Of a stretch of 64,000 bases of DNA, positions 38,101-42,560 are shown piece after piece (position 1 is the stretch's first letter; every line of letters begins with the position of its first letter). Both the position numbers and the translations under genes were made by a program. The notes below the pieces were generated by a model that saw only the letters and a list, made by a program, of their open reading frames with translations, was not told where the DNA came from and ran no database searches. The DNA is from Dillenia suffruticosa (Eukaryota > Streptophyta > Magnoliopsida > Dilleniales > Dilleniaceae): NCBI GenBank assembly GCA_033439265.1, contig JAVTVX010000011.1, positions 10,540,590-10,604,589 on the forward strand, written 5' to 3'.

Positions 38101-39499
38101 CCACTAATTTTAGAACTAGAAATAACCTCTCATGATGGTTAAATTAATCCTATTTAACAGATAATGAAATCAATCAGTCTAACCTGGCAAACATGCAGAG
38201 ACAAGGCTAGCACAAGGCTAGGGGGAGTTGCACCCCGCCCTATGTGAGAAGACTTTTTTATTTTAAACACTTCTTTATTTCATTTCAACCCCCCTCCCCC
38301 AGAGTTTGATGCATCTACAAGCATAACCCTTTTAGTTTTGGGCCCACTTAAACTTTTAATTTTATCATTATTAGATTAGACAATTTTCTCTTTTTCTCTC
38401 ATAAACCGAATTCTTGTCCATCTCTTTATCTCCCTCAAATTTTTTAAGATAGCTTAGTTATATTTTATAAAATCTTCCTAACTTATCTCTGTATTCCCTT
38501 TCATCACACAAATGCTAATAGAATTTTTTTTGAGTCATATTTTTTGATACAATAACATTAAAAAATTTTGAATATTTCTCCTTGCGACAATTGTAAATTA
38601 TATTCTTTGCTTTTATGAATATACACTTCAATATAACATTCAGCTTTGTGGTTTCACCTCCCCCCAAGAAAAATCCTAGTTTTAGTCTCTGTCAACATAA
38701 ACCATGTCACACTTTTGGCCTCGCAACCAAGTCTTGCACCACCAGAAATGTCCTTAAATTTAGTTGACTGTCCTAACATAATAAGTGCTCAATTCCAAAT
38801 CCACATTGTTTTTGCTTGGCAATGGCAGGGAACAAGACTCCAAACAGGCTCCGTGATATCAAGAAGCGGCTTCATCATATCAAGAAACGGCTTCATCTCC
38901 TTAAAATGAACATTGACCCGAAACGCTTGGTCGATTCTAACTCCACGATTTTAGTTCCCTTAGCATTAGACCAGCAAATTGTTTCAAAATTTCACACAAC
39001 CAACATCCGAAGTGACAAAAGTCCAGGGTCAAAGCAACATTTAGCCCTGGATGCAGGGATTAATCCCGGTTGGGGGCAAGGCGGACATCCCTCCCCCCCC
39101 CCCCAAAAAAAGTCCTCCAAAATTCGAAAATTTACCGCTAATATTTGTACTGGTTTTTACTTATATCCTTAAATATAATATTTTTGGCCACTCCCAAAAA
39201 TTTTGGTTTTGCATATATGAATAGCCTTCTAGATCCGTTCCCAAATAGCATGTCCAGAATCCATAACAGAATGCCTTAAATTTGCAAAATGACGAATTCA
39301 AAATGCTAAAATCACAAGAGAAGAGATTAAAGAATCTGACCTTGGTCTCGCAGGAAACTCGGAAGTTGGAAGAAAATCGAACTCGGAATCTTGGGCTTCC
39401 ACAAGAGATTCCACTGCTGAAAACGTGAGAGAGTAGGAAGTGAATGGCATATTTACGGTCGGAGGTGAGAGAGACAAAGTTGGAGCACAGAGCCACCAT
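2006..39499 (-). CDS. AAE15/AAE16: Acyl-activating enzyme / long-chain acyl-ACP synthetase, plastidial (AAE15/AAE16 type), partial at 3' end
   Basis: This gene encodes an AMP-forming acyl synthetase. Members of the plant AAE15/16 branch load free medium- or long-chain fatty acids onto acyl carrier protein in the plastid. Ten exons were read: 39341-39499, 30772-30963, 28133-28247, 24813-24900, 23993-24204, 23440-23558, 4182-4331, 3962-4029, 2845-2950 and 2006-2164. They sum to 1368 nt (456 codons); all phases agree and all internal borders are GT/AG. Residues 1 to about 50 look like a Ser/Arg/Phe-rich transit peptide. The ATP/AMP signature [11 protein letters not shown] is at residues 274-284, and a [15 protein letters not shown] block follows. 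Family members are about 700-740 residues, so the C-terminal third is missing; the next expected block was not found in 1-2005. The start is the ATG at 39499 (AAAATGGTG context); an upstream in-frame extension begins only with GTG. Family assignment is very secure; AAE15 versus AAE16, and whether the gene is expressed, are not decided here. Confidence 0.93.
2845..2950 (-). CDS. AAE15/AAE16: AAE exon 9
   Basis: Residues 368-403. It reads [20 protein letters not shown] and ends MEHKRVYE. The acceptor is TTACAG and the donor GTTTGA. Confidence 0.92.
3962..4029 (-). CDS. AAE15/AAE16: AAE exon 8 (micro-exon, 68 nt)
   Basis: Residues 346-368, reading [20 protein letters not shown]. The exon is short and was found by eye from the conserved [19 protein letters not shown] block. 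The acceptor is TAACAG and the donor GTACAT. The last Ser codon is split with exon 9. Confidence 0.92.
4182..4331 (-). CDS. AAE15/AAE16: AAE exon 7
   Basis: Residues 296-345. It reads [20 protein letters not shown] and then [18 protein letters not shown], the most diagnostic block of the AAE15/16 branch. The TATGCAG acceptor closes the 19.1-kb intron; the donor is GTACAC. Confidence 0.95.
4930..5170. repeat. Imperfect tandem repeat, period about 112 bp (2 copies)
   Basis: Copy 1 (4930-5041) and copy 2 (5042-5170) share CCTGGAGACCTCC / CCTGGGGACCTCC, CATATGC(C/T)ACTCTTGGATCT and TTGTTGTCCTAGTAGA. Copy 2 carries about 20 extra bases. The minus-strand open frame across it is a by-product of the repeat. 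Confidence 0.8.
5171..6019. other. Intron 6 sequence left of the gypsy element; likely repeat-derived
   Basis: No gene recognised. The part at 5630-5800 is GC-richer than its surroundings and repeats GGGGTGCAGG / GGGGCGCAGG / GGGGCCGAGG-like words. It resembles neither the element to the right nor AAE exons, and may be an unidentified transposon remnant. Confidence 0.4.
6020..6365 (+). repeat. Left LTR region of gypsy element 1 (rearranged)
   Basis: The part at about 6130-6365 matches the 3' LTR part at 18605-18850 (GTGTAAACTCTCTC, CATTATACCAAGGTTCTTGC). The preceding part, 6020-6125, instead matches the end of pol and the pre-LTR region at 12345-12452. LTR and upstream internal sequence are therefore joined here with a deletion, which is not a clean 5' LTR. 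Confidence 0.8.
6368..6380 (+). other. Primer-binding site of gypsy element 1
   Basis: TGGTATTAAAGCC matches 11 of 13 bases of TGGTATCAGAGCC, the site complementary to the 3' end of initiator tRNA-Met. It lies two bases after the LTR end. Confidence 0.75.
6927..7975 (+). pseudogene. Gag of gypsy element 1 (retrotransposon capsid, frameshifted)
   Basis: This encodes the capsid/nucleocapsid protein that packages the element's RNA. The first part (6927-7508) has an acidic/Gln-rich N terminus, then [20 protein letters not shown] and a WWDQ box typical of Retrotrans_gag. A stop and frame change near 7508-7667 separate it from the second part (7667-7975), which reads [25 protein letters not shown] zinc knuckle ([14 protein letters not shown], 7921-7962, C-x2-C-x4-H-x4-C complete) lies in a third frame at the end. 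The frame is broken and cannot give one protein. Confidence 0.9.
8110..8460 (+). pseudogene. Aspartic protease remnant of gypsy element 1
   Basis: The frame around 8145-8190 reads [14 protein letters not shown], where a catalytic D-(S/T/G)-G would follow; here it reads D-E-V, so the active site is lost. Further on, [18 protein letters not shown] (8230-8290) and HILLERPW (near 8382-8405) belong to the C-terminal part of the same domain. Frames change between segments. Confidence 0.75.
8501..8734 (+). pseudogene. Lys/Glu-rich linker between protease and RT of gypsy element 1
   Basis: A very basic, low-complexity stretch (many Lys, with Glu and Arg) lies in the place where related plant gypsy elements carry a charged spacer. 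It has no fold signature. Confidence 0.6.
8787..9531 (+). pseudogene. Reverse transcriptase of gypsy element 1, truncated by a copia insertion
   Basis: The palm and fingers can be followed in pieces: [14 protein letters not shown], then [33 protein letters not shown] and SGYHQI. The catalytic YFDD is at 9363-9374, followed by [12 protein letters not shown] stop at 9270 and a stop near 9331 break the frame. At 9532 the sequence changes abruptly to an opposite-strand copia gag. Confidence 0.92.
9532..9910 (-). pseudogene. Copia-type Gag N-terminus (UBN2/DUF4219-like), truncated
   Basis: The ATG at 9910 starts a frame with [20 protein letters not shown], then [26 protein letters not shown] and [20 protein letters not shown]. 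These are typical plant copia gag motifs (the Lys-Asn-Tyr-x-x-Trp entry and the capsid core). About 126 codons remain before the frame runs into host gypsy DNA; the zinc knuckle is lost. Confidence 0.88.
10152..10596 (-). repeat. Copia LTR (445 bp)
   Basis: The minus strand begins TGTTAATAAG and ends AAATTGACA, immediately followed by the primer-binding site. It has TG...CA ends. It contains a two-copy 113-bp tandem repeat. Confidence 0.85.
10353..10578. repeat. Tandem repeat 2 x 113 bp inside the copia LTR
   Basis: Units at 10353-10465 and 10466-10578 are nearly identical. Each starts GCTAATTGATGGAATCCC and ends GGCTCTGTTGA. Each contains two shorter copies of GATGGAATCC followed by a TTTCCGAATT-type word. 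Confidence 0.92.
10597..11030 (+). pseudogene. RNase H region of gypsy element 1, with internal duplication
   Basis: Segments read [30 protein letters not shown] and [16 protein letters not shown], the RNase H fold and its TDHKSLK motif. A YFN-x-KLSGAA block occurs twice, at about 10605-10635 and again at about 10755-10785, the first copy being out of order. This points to a local duplication when the copia element inserted or recombined. Several stops are present. Confidence 0.8.
11190..12437 (+). pseudogene. Integrase of gypsy element 1
   Basis: The HHCC zinc-binding N-terminus is visible at about 11250-11380 ([20 protein letters not shown], then [11 protein letters not shown]). The catalytic core follows: the first Asp in [27 protein letters not shown], the second Asp in SNRDAKF, and the Glu in TDGQSEIV (about 11738-11760). 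The C-terminal part ([15 protein letters not shown], about 12080-12125) is followed by a tail ending at 12437. Stops at 11380, 11686 and later split it. Confidence 0.9.
12453..12733 (+). repeat. 3' LTR of gypsy element 1, left part
   Basis: This is the sequence after the last pol frame up to the LINE A insertion. It contains a roughly 65-bp repeated unit (GGGGAGTTGTATG...GAGGGAAGTCT) in partial tandem, at about 12615-12733. The exact LTR start was not fixed. Confidence 0.65.
12734..15472 (-). pseudogene. RTE LINE copy A: reverse transcriptase and most of the endonuclease
   Basis: The minus strand encodes, in pieces, the endonuclease end ([12 protein letters not shown] near 15460, [29 protein letters not shown] at about 15300) and then a heavily decayed RT toward 13400. 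Its nucleotide sequence parallels copy B along its length, for example the ATATCAT(T/C)TACAAAAAG-type region near 13710 and 16320. Confidence 0.8.
15473..18042 (-). mobile_element. RTE-type LINE copy B, 5'-truncated, inserted in copy A
   Basis: It is flanked by 12-bp duplications CACTTAGTTTCT (15461-15472 and 18043-18054). The 3' end has a short TTG-rich tail (15473-15490). The 5' end stops within the endonuclease, which fits 5' truncation during target-primed reverse transcription. The duplicated bases lie in the endonuclease QETK-coding site of copy A. Confidence 0.9.
16041..16490 (-). pseudogene. Reverse transcriptase core of RTE LINE copy B
   Basis: The open stretch reads [11 protein letters not shown], then [19 protein letters not shown] (the LHQGS motif), and [13 protein letters not shown] where LFADDIVLV is expected. 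It is followed by [10 protein letters not shown] and [11 protein letters not shown]. The catalytic YADD-type Asp pair is changed to K-N-D, so the enzyme is dead even without the flanking stops. Confidence 0.92.
18055..18433 (-). pseudogene. 5' part of RTE LINE copy A (leader and start of endonuclease)
   Basis: On the minus strand it ends with a frame reading [11 protein letters not shown] and later QETK, the start of the RTE apurinic endonuclease domain. The part upstream resembles an untranslated leader. Confidence 0.7.
18434..18850 (+). repeat. 3' LTR of gypsy element 1, right part
   Basis: It resumes exactly at the LINE A duplication (GAGGGAAGTCTGCAGTCAC, matching 12653-12670). It continues with a TATTAAAAGG TATA-like box (18550) and ends TTCTTATCA (18850), parallel to the left copy ending at 6365. 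Confidence 0.85.
18851..19180. other. Intron 6 sequence, no gene seen
   Basis: Nothing recognisable between the gypsy LTR end and the next LTR-like repeat. Confidence 0.4.
19190..20081 (+). mobile_element. Rearranged gypsy remnant: two LTR-like copies around gag pieces
   Basis: Sequences at about 19205-19365 and 19895-20060 are diverged copies of one another (GGTAA(T/A)TCCTAAAG, TTAGGG(C/T)...AGCTTCTT, TTCGTGG(C/T)AATCC). The second is followed by TGGTATTAGAG (20071-20081), a near-perfect tRNA-Met primer-binding site. Between them are gag-like coding pieces: [19 protein letters not shown] (about 19510-19570), [17 protein letters not shown] (about 19740-19795) and [13 protein letters not shown] (about 19840-19880). 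The last two are in reversed order compared with plant gypsy gags. Confidence 0.65.
20082..21268. other. AT-rich intron sequence with TTTTGCAA-type words
   Basis: No gene seen. At about 20985-21050 the words TTGCAAAATATTGCAAAATTTT and similar recur on both strands and form imperfect palindromes. It may be part of a decayed short transposon. Confidence 0.4.
21290..22831 (-). mobile_element. RTE-type LINE copy C, 5'-truncated (1.54 kb)
   Basis: A 21-bp target-site duplication beginning GGTTCATTCCTT and ending TAACTATA flanks it (21269-21289 and 22832-22852, one mismatch). The 3' end has AACAATAACAACAAAC (TTG-rich on the minus strand). Internal sequence parallels copies A and B, for example the ACTATATCAT(C/T)TGCAAA region near 22270. 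The coding potential is heavily decayed. Confidence 0.9.
22853..23439. other. Right end of intron 6, no gene seen
   Basis: No coding or transposon signature recognised except a short CAACTTGAAACTTAATC-type stretch (about 23128-23155) that may be a scrap of an RTE 3' end. Confidence 0.4.
23440..23558 (-). CDS. AAE15/AAE16: AAE exon 6 (AMP-binding signature)
   Basis: Residues 256-295. It contains the P-loop-like AMP-binding motif [18 protein letters not shown], the hallmark of the ANL adenylate-forming superfamily. It is followed by LLHQ and a GTTTG donor that opens the 19.1-kb intron 6. Confidence 0.96.
23993..24204 (-). CDS. AAE15/AAE16: AAE exon 5
   Basis: Residues 185-256. It starts [16 protein letters not shown] and includes [16 protein letters not shown] and the FGSSDA end typical of the family. 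The acceptor is TTACAG and the donor GTAAGT; the final A is completed by GG of exon 6 to give Arg. Confidence 0.94.
24813..24900 (-). CDS. AAE15/AAE16: AAE exon 4
   Basis: Residues 156-185. It carries the [19 protein letters not shown] block followed by QIYNHSD. Intron 3 upstream (24901-28132) holds an L1-type LINE fragment in the opposite orientation. Confidence 0.93.
24901..26239. other. Intron 3 sequence, no gene seen
   Basis: AT-rich, without recognisable coding sequence or repeat. Confidence 0.4.
26240..27840 (+). mobile_element. L1-type LINE fragment: ORF1 and start of the endonuclease
   Basis: It lies antisense to the host gene in AAE intron 3. It carries an ORF1-like region (see the 26251-26781 entry) and, at about 27729-27833, a region reading SWNI then [16 protein letters not shown]. 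That is the beginning of a plant L1 endonuclease (the SWN-x-RGL entry motif, frameshifted once). The remaining endonuclease and RT are absent downstream, so the element is truncated at its 3' side, which is unusual for a LINE and suggests later deletion. Confidence 0.65.
26251..26781 (+). pseudogene. ORF1-like protein of an L1 LINE (DUF4283-like N-terminus), fragment
   Basis: An open frame of 176 codons. Its N-terminal part reads [40 protein letters not shown] and DKIHRQLPN, resembling the beta-strand/helix N-terminus found in plant L1 ORF1 and related RNA-binding proteins. The second half is strongly basic ([18 protein letters not shown]), fitting nucleic-acid binding. There is no zinc knuckle in frame. 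Assignment rests on weak family resemblance plus the endonuclease start 950 bp downstream. Confidence 0.5.
27841..28132. other. Intron 3 sequence, next to AAE exon 3
   Basis: A short + strand open frame (27902-28099) has no motif. It is probably intron or a residual LINE sequence. Confidence 0.35.
28133..28247 (-). CDS. AAE15/AAE16: AAE exon 3
   Basis: Residues 118-156. It reads [20 protein letters not shown] and then the conserved block [18 protein letters not shown]. The acceptor is TTGCAG and the donor GTAC. It ends after the first base of a Gly codon completed by exon 4. Confidence 0.94.
28248..29548. other. Intron 2 sequence, no gene seen
   Basis: No coding motif. There is a poly-A run near 28999, and a short GAGCCTCTGAGCCTCTGAG direct repeat (29522-29540) lies just before the LTR-like element. 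Confidence 0.4.
29549..29925 (+). repeat. LTR (377 bp) of a copia-like or non-autonomous retrotransposon
   Basis: It begins TGTTGG and ends CAACA, a 5-bp inverted end pair TGTTG/CAACA. It is directly followed by TGATACGAAAGCC, a degenerate tRNA-Met primer-binding site. It contains TAATTGTTAGTACACTC and CT-rich sequence typical of an R/U5 region. No second LTR was found by eye, so this is a partial element. Confidence 0.7.
29926..29938 (+). other. Degenerate primer-binding site
   Basis: TGATACGAAAGCC compared with TGGTATCAGAGCC: it keeps the first T, the ATxxxA core and the final AGCC, and follows directly on the LTR end. Confidence 0.55.
29939..30510 (-). other. Internal region of the LTR element with a P-type ATPase-like scrap on the minus strand
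   Basis: A minus-strand open frame (30121-30498, 125 codons) contains [16 protein letters not shown] (30214-30261). This closely resembles the hinge motif DGVNDAPALKKADIGI of plant plasma-membrane H+-ATPases. The rest of the frame does not look like an ATPase. A short word repeated nearby (ATCTGGTCTGGCA at about 30008 and TATGGTCTGGCA at about 30139) suggests local duplication. It may be a captured host fragment; it is not a functional gene. Confidence 0.4.
30772..30963 (-). CDS. AAE15/AAE16: AAE exon 2
   Basis: This is 64 codons (residues 54-117). It contains [20 protein letters not shown] and the VDPYHDPP block typical of the N-terminal part of plant AAE15/16. It is bounded by a TTTTAG acceptor and a GTCAG donor, with phase 0 at both ends. 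Confidence 0.93.
30964..33604. other. Left part of AAE intron 1, no gene seen
   Basis: AT-rich. Two homopolymer-rich stretches, at about 31400-31440 (GGATCCCCCCCTCC) and at about 32450-32475 (a run of C followed by GGGGGAAGGGG), enclose roughly 1 kb. They may be ends of a short DNA transposon, but no terminal inverted repeat was established. The + open frame 32632-32934 is Lys-rich low complexity. Confidence 0.35.
33605..34100. repeat. Tandem duplication 2 x 248 bp
   Basis: Copy 1 (33605-33852) and copy 2 (33853-34100) are about 93-95% alike by eye. Each contains CATAACTTCTTTCAATTA, GATGAATTGCTCCACATGCTT and CAATTAGTTAATTTTTC. No coding capacity was seen. Confidence 0.92.
34101..36849. other. 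Middle of AAE intron 1, no gene seen
   Basis: No gene recognised. TTTGGTATTCAGAAAC (34511-34526) resembles an LTR primer-binding site and GGGCCTCGG precedes it, so an LTR remnant may end near 34508. A CT-rich microsatellite lies at about 35730-35755 and a GAGGAGGAGAAGG-type purine tract at about 35886-35910. Confidence 0.35.
36850..37365 (-). pseudogene. L1-type LINE reverse transcriptase fragment (C-terminal part)
   Basis: Read on the minus strand in several frames, pieces give [24 protein letters not shown] sequence (GCCATCAAGAGCAAAGC at about 37280), [26 protein letters not shown] and a Trp-rich end ([12 protein letters not shown]). In plant L1 elements these follow the RT core in the same order (LGLPLG box, LAGWK, YxMSLF, LLxKWLWRF). 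Frameshifts and stops are frequent. Confidence 0.65.
37366..39340. other. Right part of AAE intron 1, repeat-rich but no gene
   Basis: It contains C-rich stretches at about 38225-38300 and 39085-39105 (a long C run followed by seven A). These are typical of plant DNA-transposon or LTR scraps but are not diagnostic. The open frames at 38646-39172 have no known motif. Confidence 0.35.
39341..39499 (-). CDS. AAE15/AAE16: AAE exon 1 (start codon and plastid transit peptide)
   Basis: This is 53 codons from ATG to a GTCAG donor. The sequence is rich in Ser, Arg and Phe with few acidic residues, as expected for a chloroplast transit peptide, and it ends in VSCETK. It joins in phase 0 to exon 2, which opens with [14 protein letters not shown]; family members have a similar CSPLLE stretch just after the leader. 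This exon is assigned from phase, splice site and composition rather than a conserved motif, so it is less certain than the others. Confidence 0.75.
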
Positions 39500-39550
39500 T
39501 TTCCACTCGATTTGGAGAAGAAAGAAAGAGGGCTCCACGACAGGATTTAT

Positions 39551-39574
39551 GAGAGAGAGAGAGAGAGAGAGAGG
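39551..39574 (-). repeat. (GA)n microsatellite in the presumed 5' UTR of the AAE gene
   Basis: About eleven GA units (CT on the gene strand) lie 52-75 bp upstream of the AAE start codon. CT tracts are common in plant 5' leaders; a regulatory role is only possible, not shown. Confidence 0.8.
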
Positions 39575-40439
39575 ACAAAGTGGGGATTATCTCATGGAGT
39601 TTTGACACTTCACACAATTCGCTAACCTTTTCCTCCTGGGAGGAATGCTTGGGGTATTGACAAAATTGGACGGAGATTCTTTTGTGGTTAGTGGACCGTT
39701 GTCGTAAATAGAAGTTATTTTCCTCGGGTTACAACTAAGAGATAATTTTCGTTTTCTTTTAGCCAAAATATACTGATGAATTTATAATTCTAATTTTATA
39801 GTAAAATTATTAACGAACCATAAATTTATCATTAAATAAATTTTGTAATACCTATTATAAAATTTGCATCATTTTTGCATTTTAAATTAGTGCTAGATAA
39901 ATAAGAGAAAAATATTAAAAATGAAAAAAGAAGTGGAAATTAAGATAAAGGAACTGAAGTAAAACTCTTTTCATTAACAATCATCGAGAGAAAAGAAAGA
40001 GAAGAAAGAGACAAATATTGATTTAAAGAAATAGGAAAAAAAAAAGAAGATACGGGGAGAGAGGAAGACAAAAAATAGGACATTTTGATTATCAACAATT
40101 ATTAGCAAATTTAAAGAGAAAATAAATATACAAATAATGGGAGAAAAACGAAGAGAGAAAATCTAACATGTTAGCGCACAAAGAGAAGAAGAAAGAGCAT
40201 AAATATGAGACATTGAGAAAGAAATGGAAAGTCATTGTTGCCAACAATCATATAGCATTTAGATATACATGCATTTTCCTATCTTTTTGCAAGAGTTTAA
40301 ATATATATTTTCCATTCTTTTTGCCTCAAAACATCCTCATTTGTGTTTATTTCCTTGAGAGGGCAAGAAAGTCAACAAAATCGAGATCTTTCTGGTGGCT
40401 CCAAGGATAGATTAGTCGACACTTTCACGCCTCTCTCTA
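39575..40439. other. Upstream region of the AAE gene (promoter side)
   Basis: Very AT-rich. No confident TATA box was assigned on the minus strand. The + open frame 40168-40410 is Lys-rich without a motif. Confidence 0.4.
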
Positions 40440-40489
40440 GTACTACTTCAAGGATGGGGACCAAGAGCAACACTATAGCTACCGATCCC

Positions 40490-41220
40490 CAATATTTTTA
40501 AACTCGAGCTCAAACTAGGATCTATATGATGACCAATGAAGAGGTATAAAACAATCCTGATGTTGTCATAGGTAAATTTAGTTAAATATAAATATATTGA
40601 TTTAAAAAACATGTTATTGATGTTGCATGATATTGAAAGTGTTGATAATTATTCACGGAGTATCTATAGAATGGTTCATATTTATATATGATTTGATGCA
40701 ATGTTATGGGAATCATATATAAAATGTGTATTATAAGATTTTACTAATAATTACTTGATGGTTTATATTAAAACGTATGATGAAAATTTTTTGTGTTGAT
40801 GCCGGCATACCTATTGACATGAGTTCTAATAATTCATTTATTAGTACAAACATTGCTAGGCATGTTGAGAGACCCTTGACCCCACTTGAAGAAGAGTTAT
40901 TGGTGATTACATAGGGTAAGCAGCTTGTTAGAAATACAGTTTATAGAAACTGTGATGTAAGAGTAGTGAAAGGCAGACTTGATTCCATTAGAGATGAGAG
41001 ATTTTGATATTATTCTGGGAATGGATTAGTTATACCTCAATCGGGCATCCGTGGATTGTTTTAATAAGGAAGTAGAATTCAGGAAGCCAAGATACTCAAC
41101 ATTCATTTTTGCTAGCAAGCGCCAAGCAGTACTGACTTGTGTAATTTCGGCAATAGAAGATCGTAGGTTGGTGCATTAAGAGTGTGAAGTATATTTAGCT
41201 CATATCATTGACACAACTAT
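40490..41220 (+). pseudogene. Gag-protease junction and protease of gypsy element 2
   Basis: Fragments read ARAQTRIYMMTNEEV and NNPDVVIGKF (40500-40575). After an inserted AT-rich stretch comes FDAG where the catalytic D-(S/T)-G is expected (about 40795-40815), then STNIARHVERPLTPLEEELL and DFDIILGMD (about 41003-41030), the conserved protease end. Frame changes are frequent. Confidence 0.8.
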
Positions 41221-41224
41221 AGAG

Positions 41225-41731
41225 AATTGAGTTTTTGGATATTTTTCCGAAAGTATTACTTGGTTTACCTCGAGATTGGAAGTTTGATTTCACCATTGAT
41301 TTATTTATCGACACCGTACCCATCTCTATCCCACCTTATAAAAAGGTACCTGTAAATTTGAAGGAGTTGAAAGCATAACTCTAAAAATTGTTGGATAAAG
41401 GATTCATTCGGCCAAGTTCTTCCCTTGGGGTGCATCAATCCTATTTGTGAAGTAGAAGGATGGTACTCTTAGATTGTGGATTGATTTTCGGTAACTAAAT
41501 AGAGTCACCATTAAAAACAAGTATCCCCTTCCTAGAATTGATGATCTTTTTGACCAATTTCAAGGCATATGTATGTTCTTAAAGATTGATTTGAGGTTCG
41601 GTTATCTTCAATTGAAGATCAAAGAGAGTGATGTGCACAAGACCGCATTTAGGACTTGGTATGAACATTACGAGTTTTTGGTGATACCTTCGGGTTGACA
41701 AATGTCCATACTACTTTTATAGACATGATAT
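41225..41731 (+). pseudogene. Reverse transcriptase of gypsy element 2, N-terminal part
   Basis: It reads DIFPKVLLGLPRDWKFDFTI, then VPISIPPYKKVPVNLKELKA and KLLDKGFIRPSSS. Frameshifted blocks equivalent to the DYRxLN and KxDLRxGYxQ regions follow. It breaks at 41731 where the solo LTR is inserted. Confidence 0.88.
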
Positions 41732-41742
41732 GTAATACCCAA

Positions 41743-41767
41743 ATAAATAAATAAATAAATAAATAAA
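41743..41767. repeat. (AAAT)n microsatellite
   Basis: Six AAAT units at the start of the solo LTR. Confidence 0.9.
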
Positions 41768-41839
41768 AGGAAAATTAAAATTAGGGCTTAAAGCCCTAAT
41801 TTTCTCCCCTCTCTCTCTCTCTTTCCCTCTCTTTCTCTC

Positions 41840-42560
41840 TCCGACTTTTCGTTTCCCCTCTCCCCGCCGCTTCCTCTCCCACGGCAGCGCCTCCTTCCGC
41901 CATCGCCACTGCGAGCAACCACCACCACCACCATCTTATTCTTCTTCTTCTTCTTCTCCCTTACTGTTTCTCTCTCTTCGCGGCTCACTCTCTCTCTCTC
42001 TTTGTCTCTCTCTCCCTCCCGCTGCCATCCTCCGCCGCGAAGATCGCCGTGCGCCACCCAGCCGCTGCAGCTCCTCCCTCCCGCGAGCGAACCGCTGCAG
42101 CTCCTCCTTGCACGAGTGCCACTGCGCTCTCCTTCCAGCGATAGCGCGCGAGCCAGCGCGAGCCCGTGCGAGCCAGCGCGAGCCAGCGCGAGCCCAGCTC
42201 GAGCAGCACGCGACCCCCAGCGCGCCTCTGCACGCTCCTACACGAGCACCAGCGCCCCCTTGCGCGCCTCTGCACGAGCCCCTGCGCTCCTCCAGCACGC
42301 CCCAGCACGAGCCAACGCGCACTCCAACGCGCACTCCATTGCTCGAGCGCACCCTAGCACGAGCGCGAGCGCTCCAGCATGCGACCCATTGCGCGAGCGC
42401 TCGATTCAGCTCGCGAGCGCAAGCCGTAGCCACTACGGCCCAGTCCAGCACGTGGCCCAGTCCGGCCCGCGGCCCACCAGGCCCATCAGGCCCGTAGGCC
42501 CGCCAGCCCGCGGCCCACGGCCCGCGACGGCCCGTGACAGTCCGTGAGCCTCTGCGAAGG
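41840..42560. repeat. GC-rich, CpG-rich low-complexity block with AGCGCGAGCC repeats
   Basis: Overlapping open frames on both strands (up to 217 codons) come from Ala/Arg/Ser/Pro-rich low-complexity translation. Short words such as CAGCGCGAGCC, GCACGAGC and CGGCCCGCG recur. It lies where the transcribed R/leader region of the solo LTR would be. It is not considered a gene. Confidence 0.8.

Noticed and set aside
39500..39538. Upstream extension of AAE exon 1 (13 extra codons)
   Set aside because: The frame begins with GTG, not ATG; the first ATG is at 39499 in a good context.
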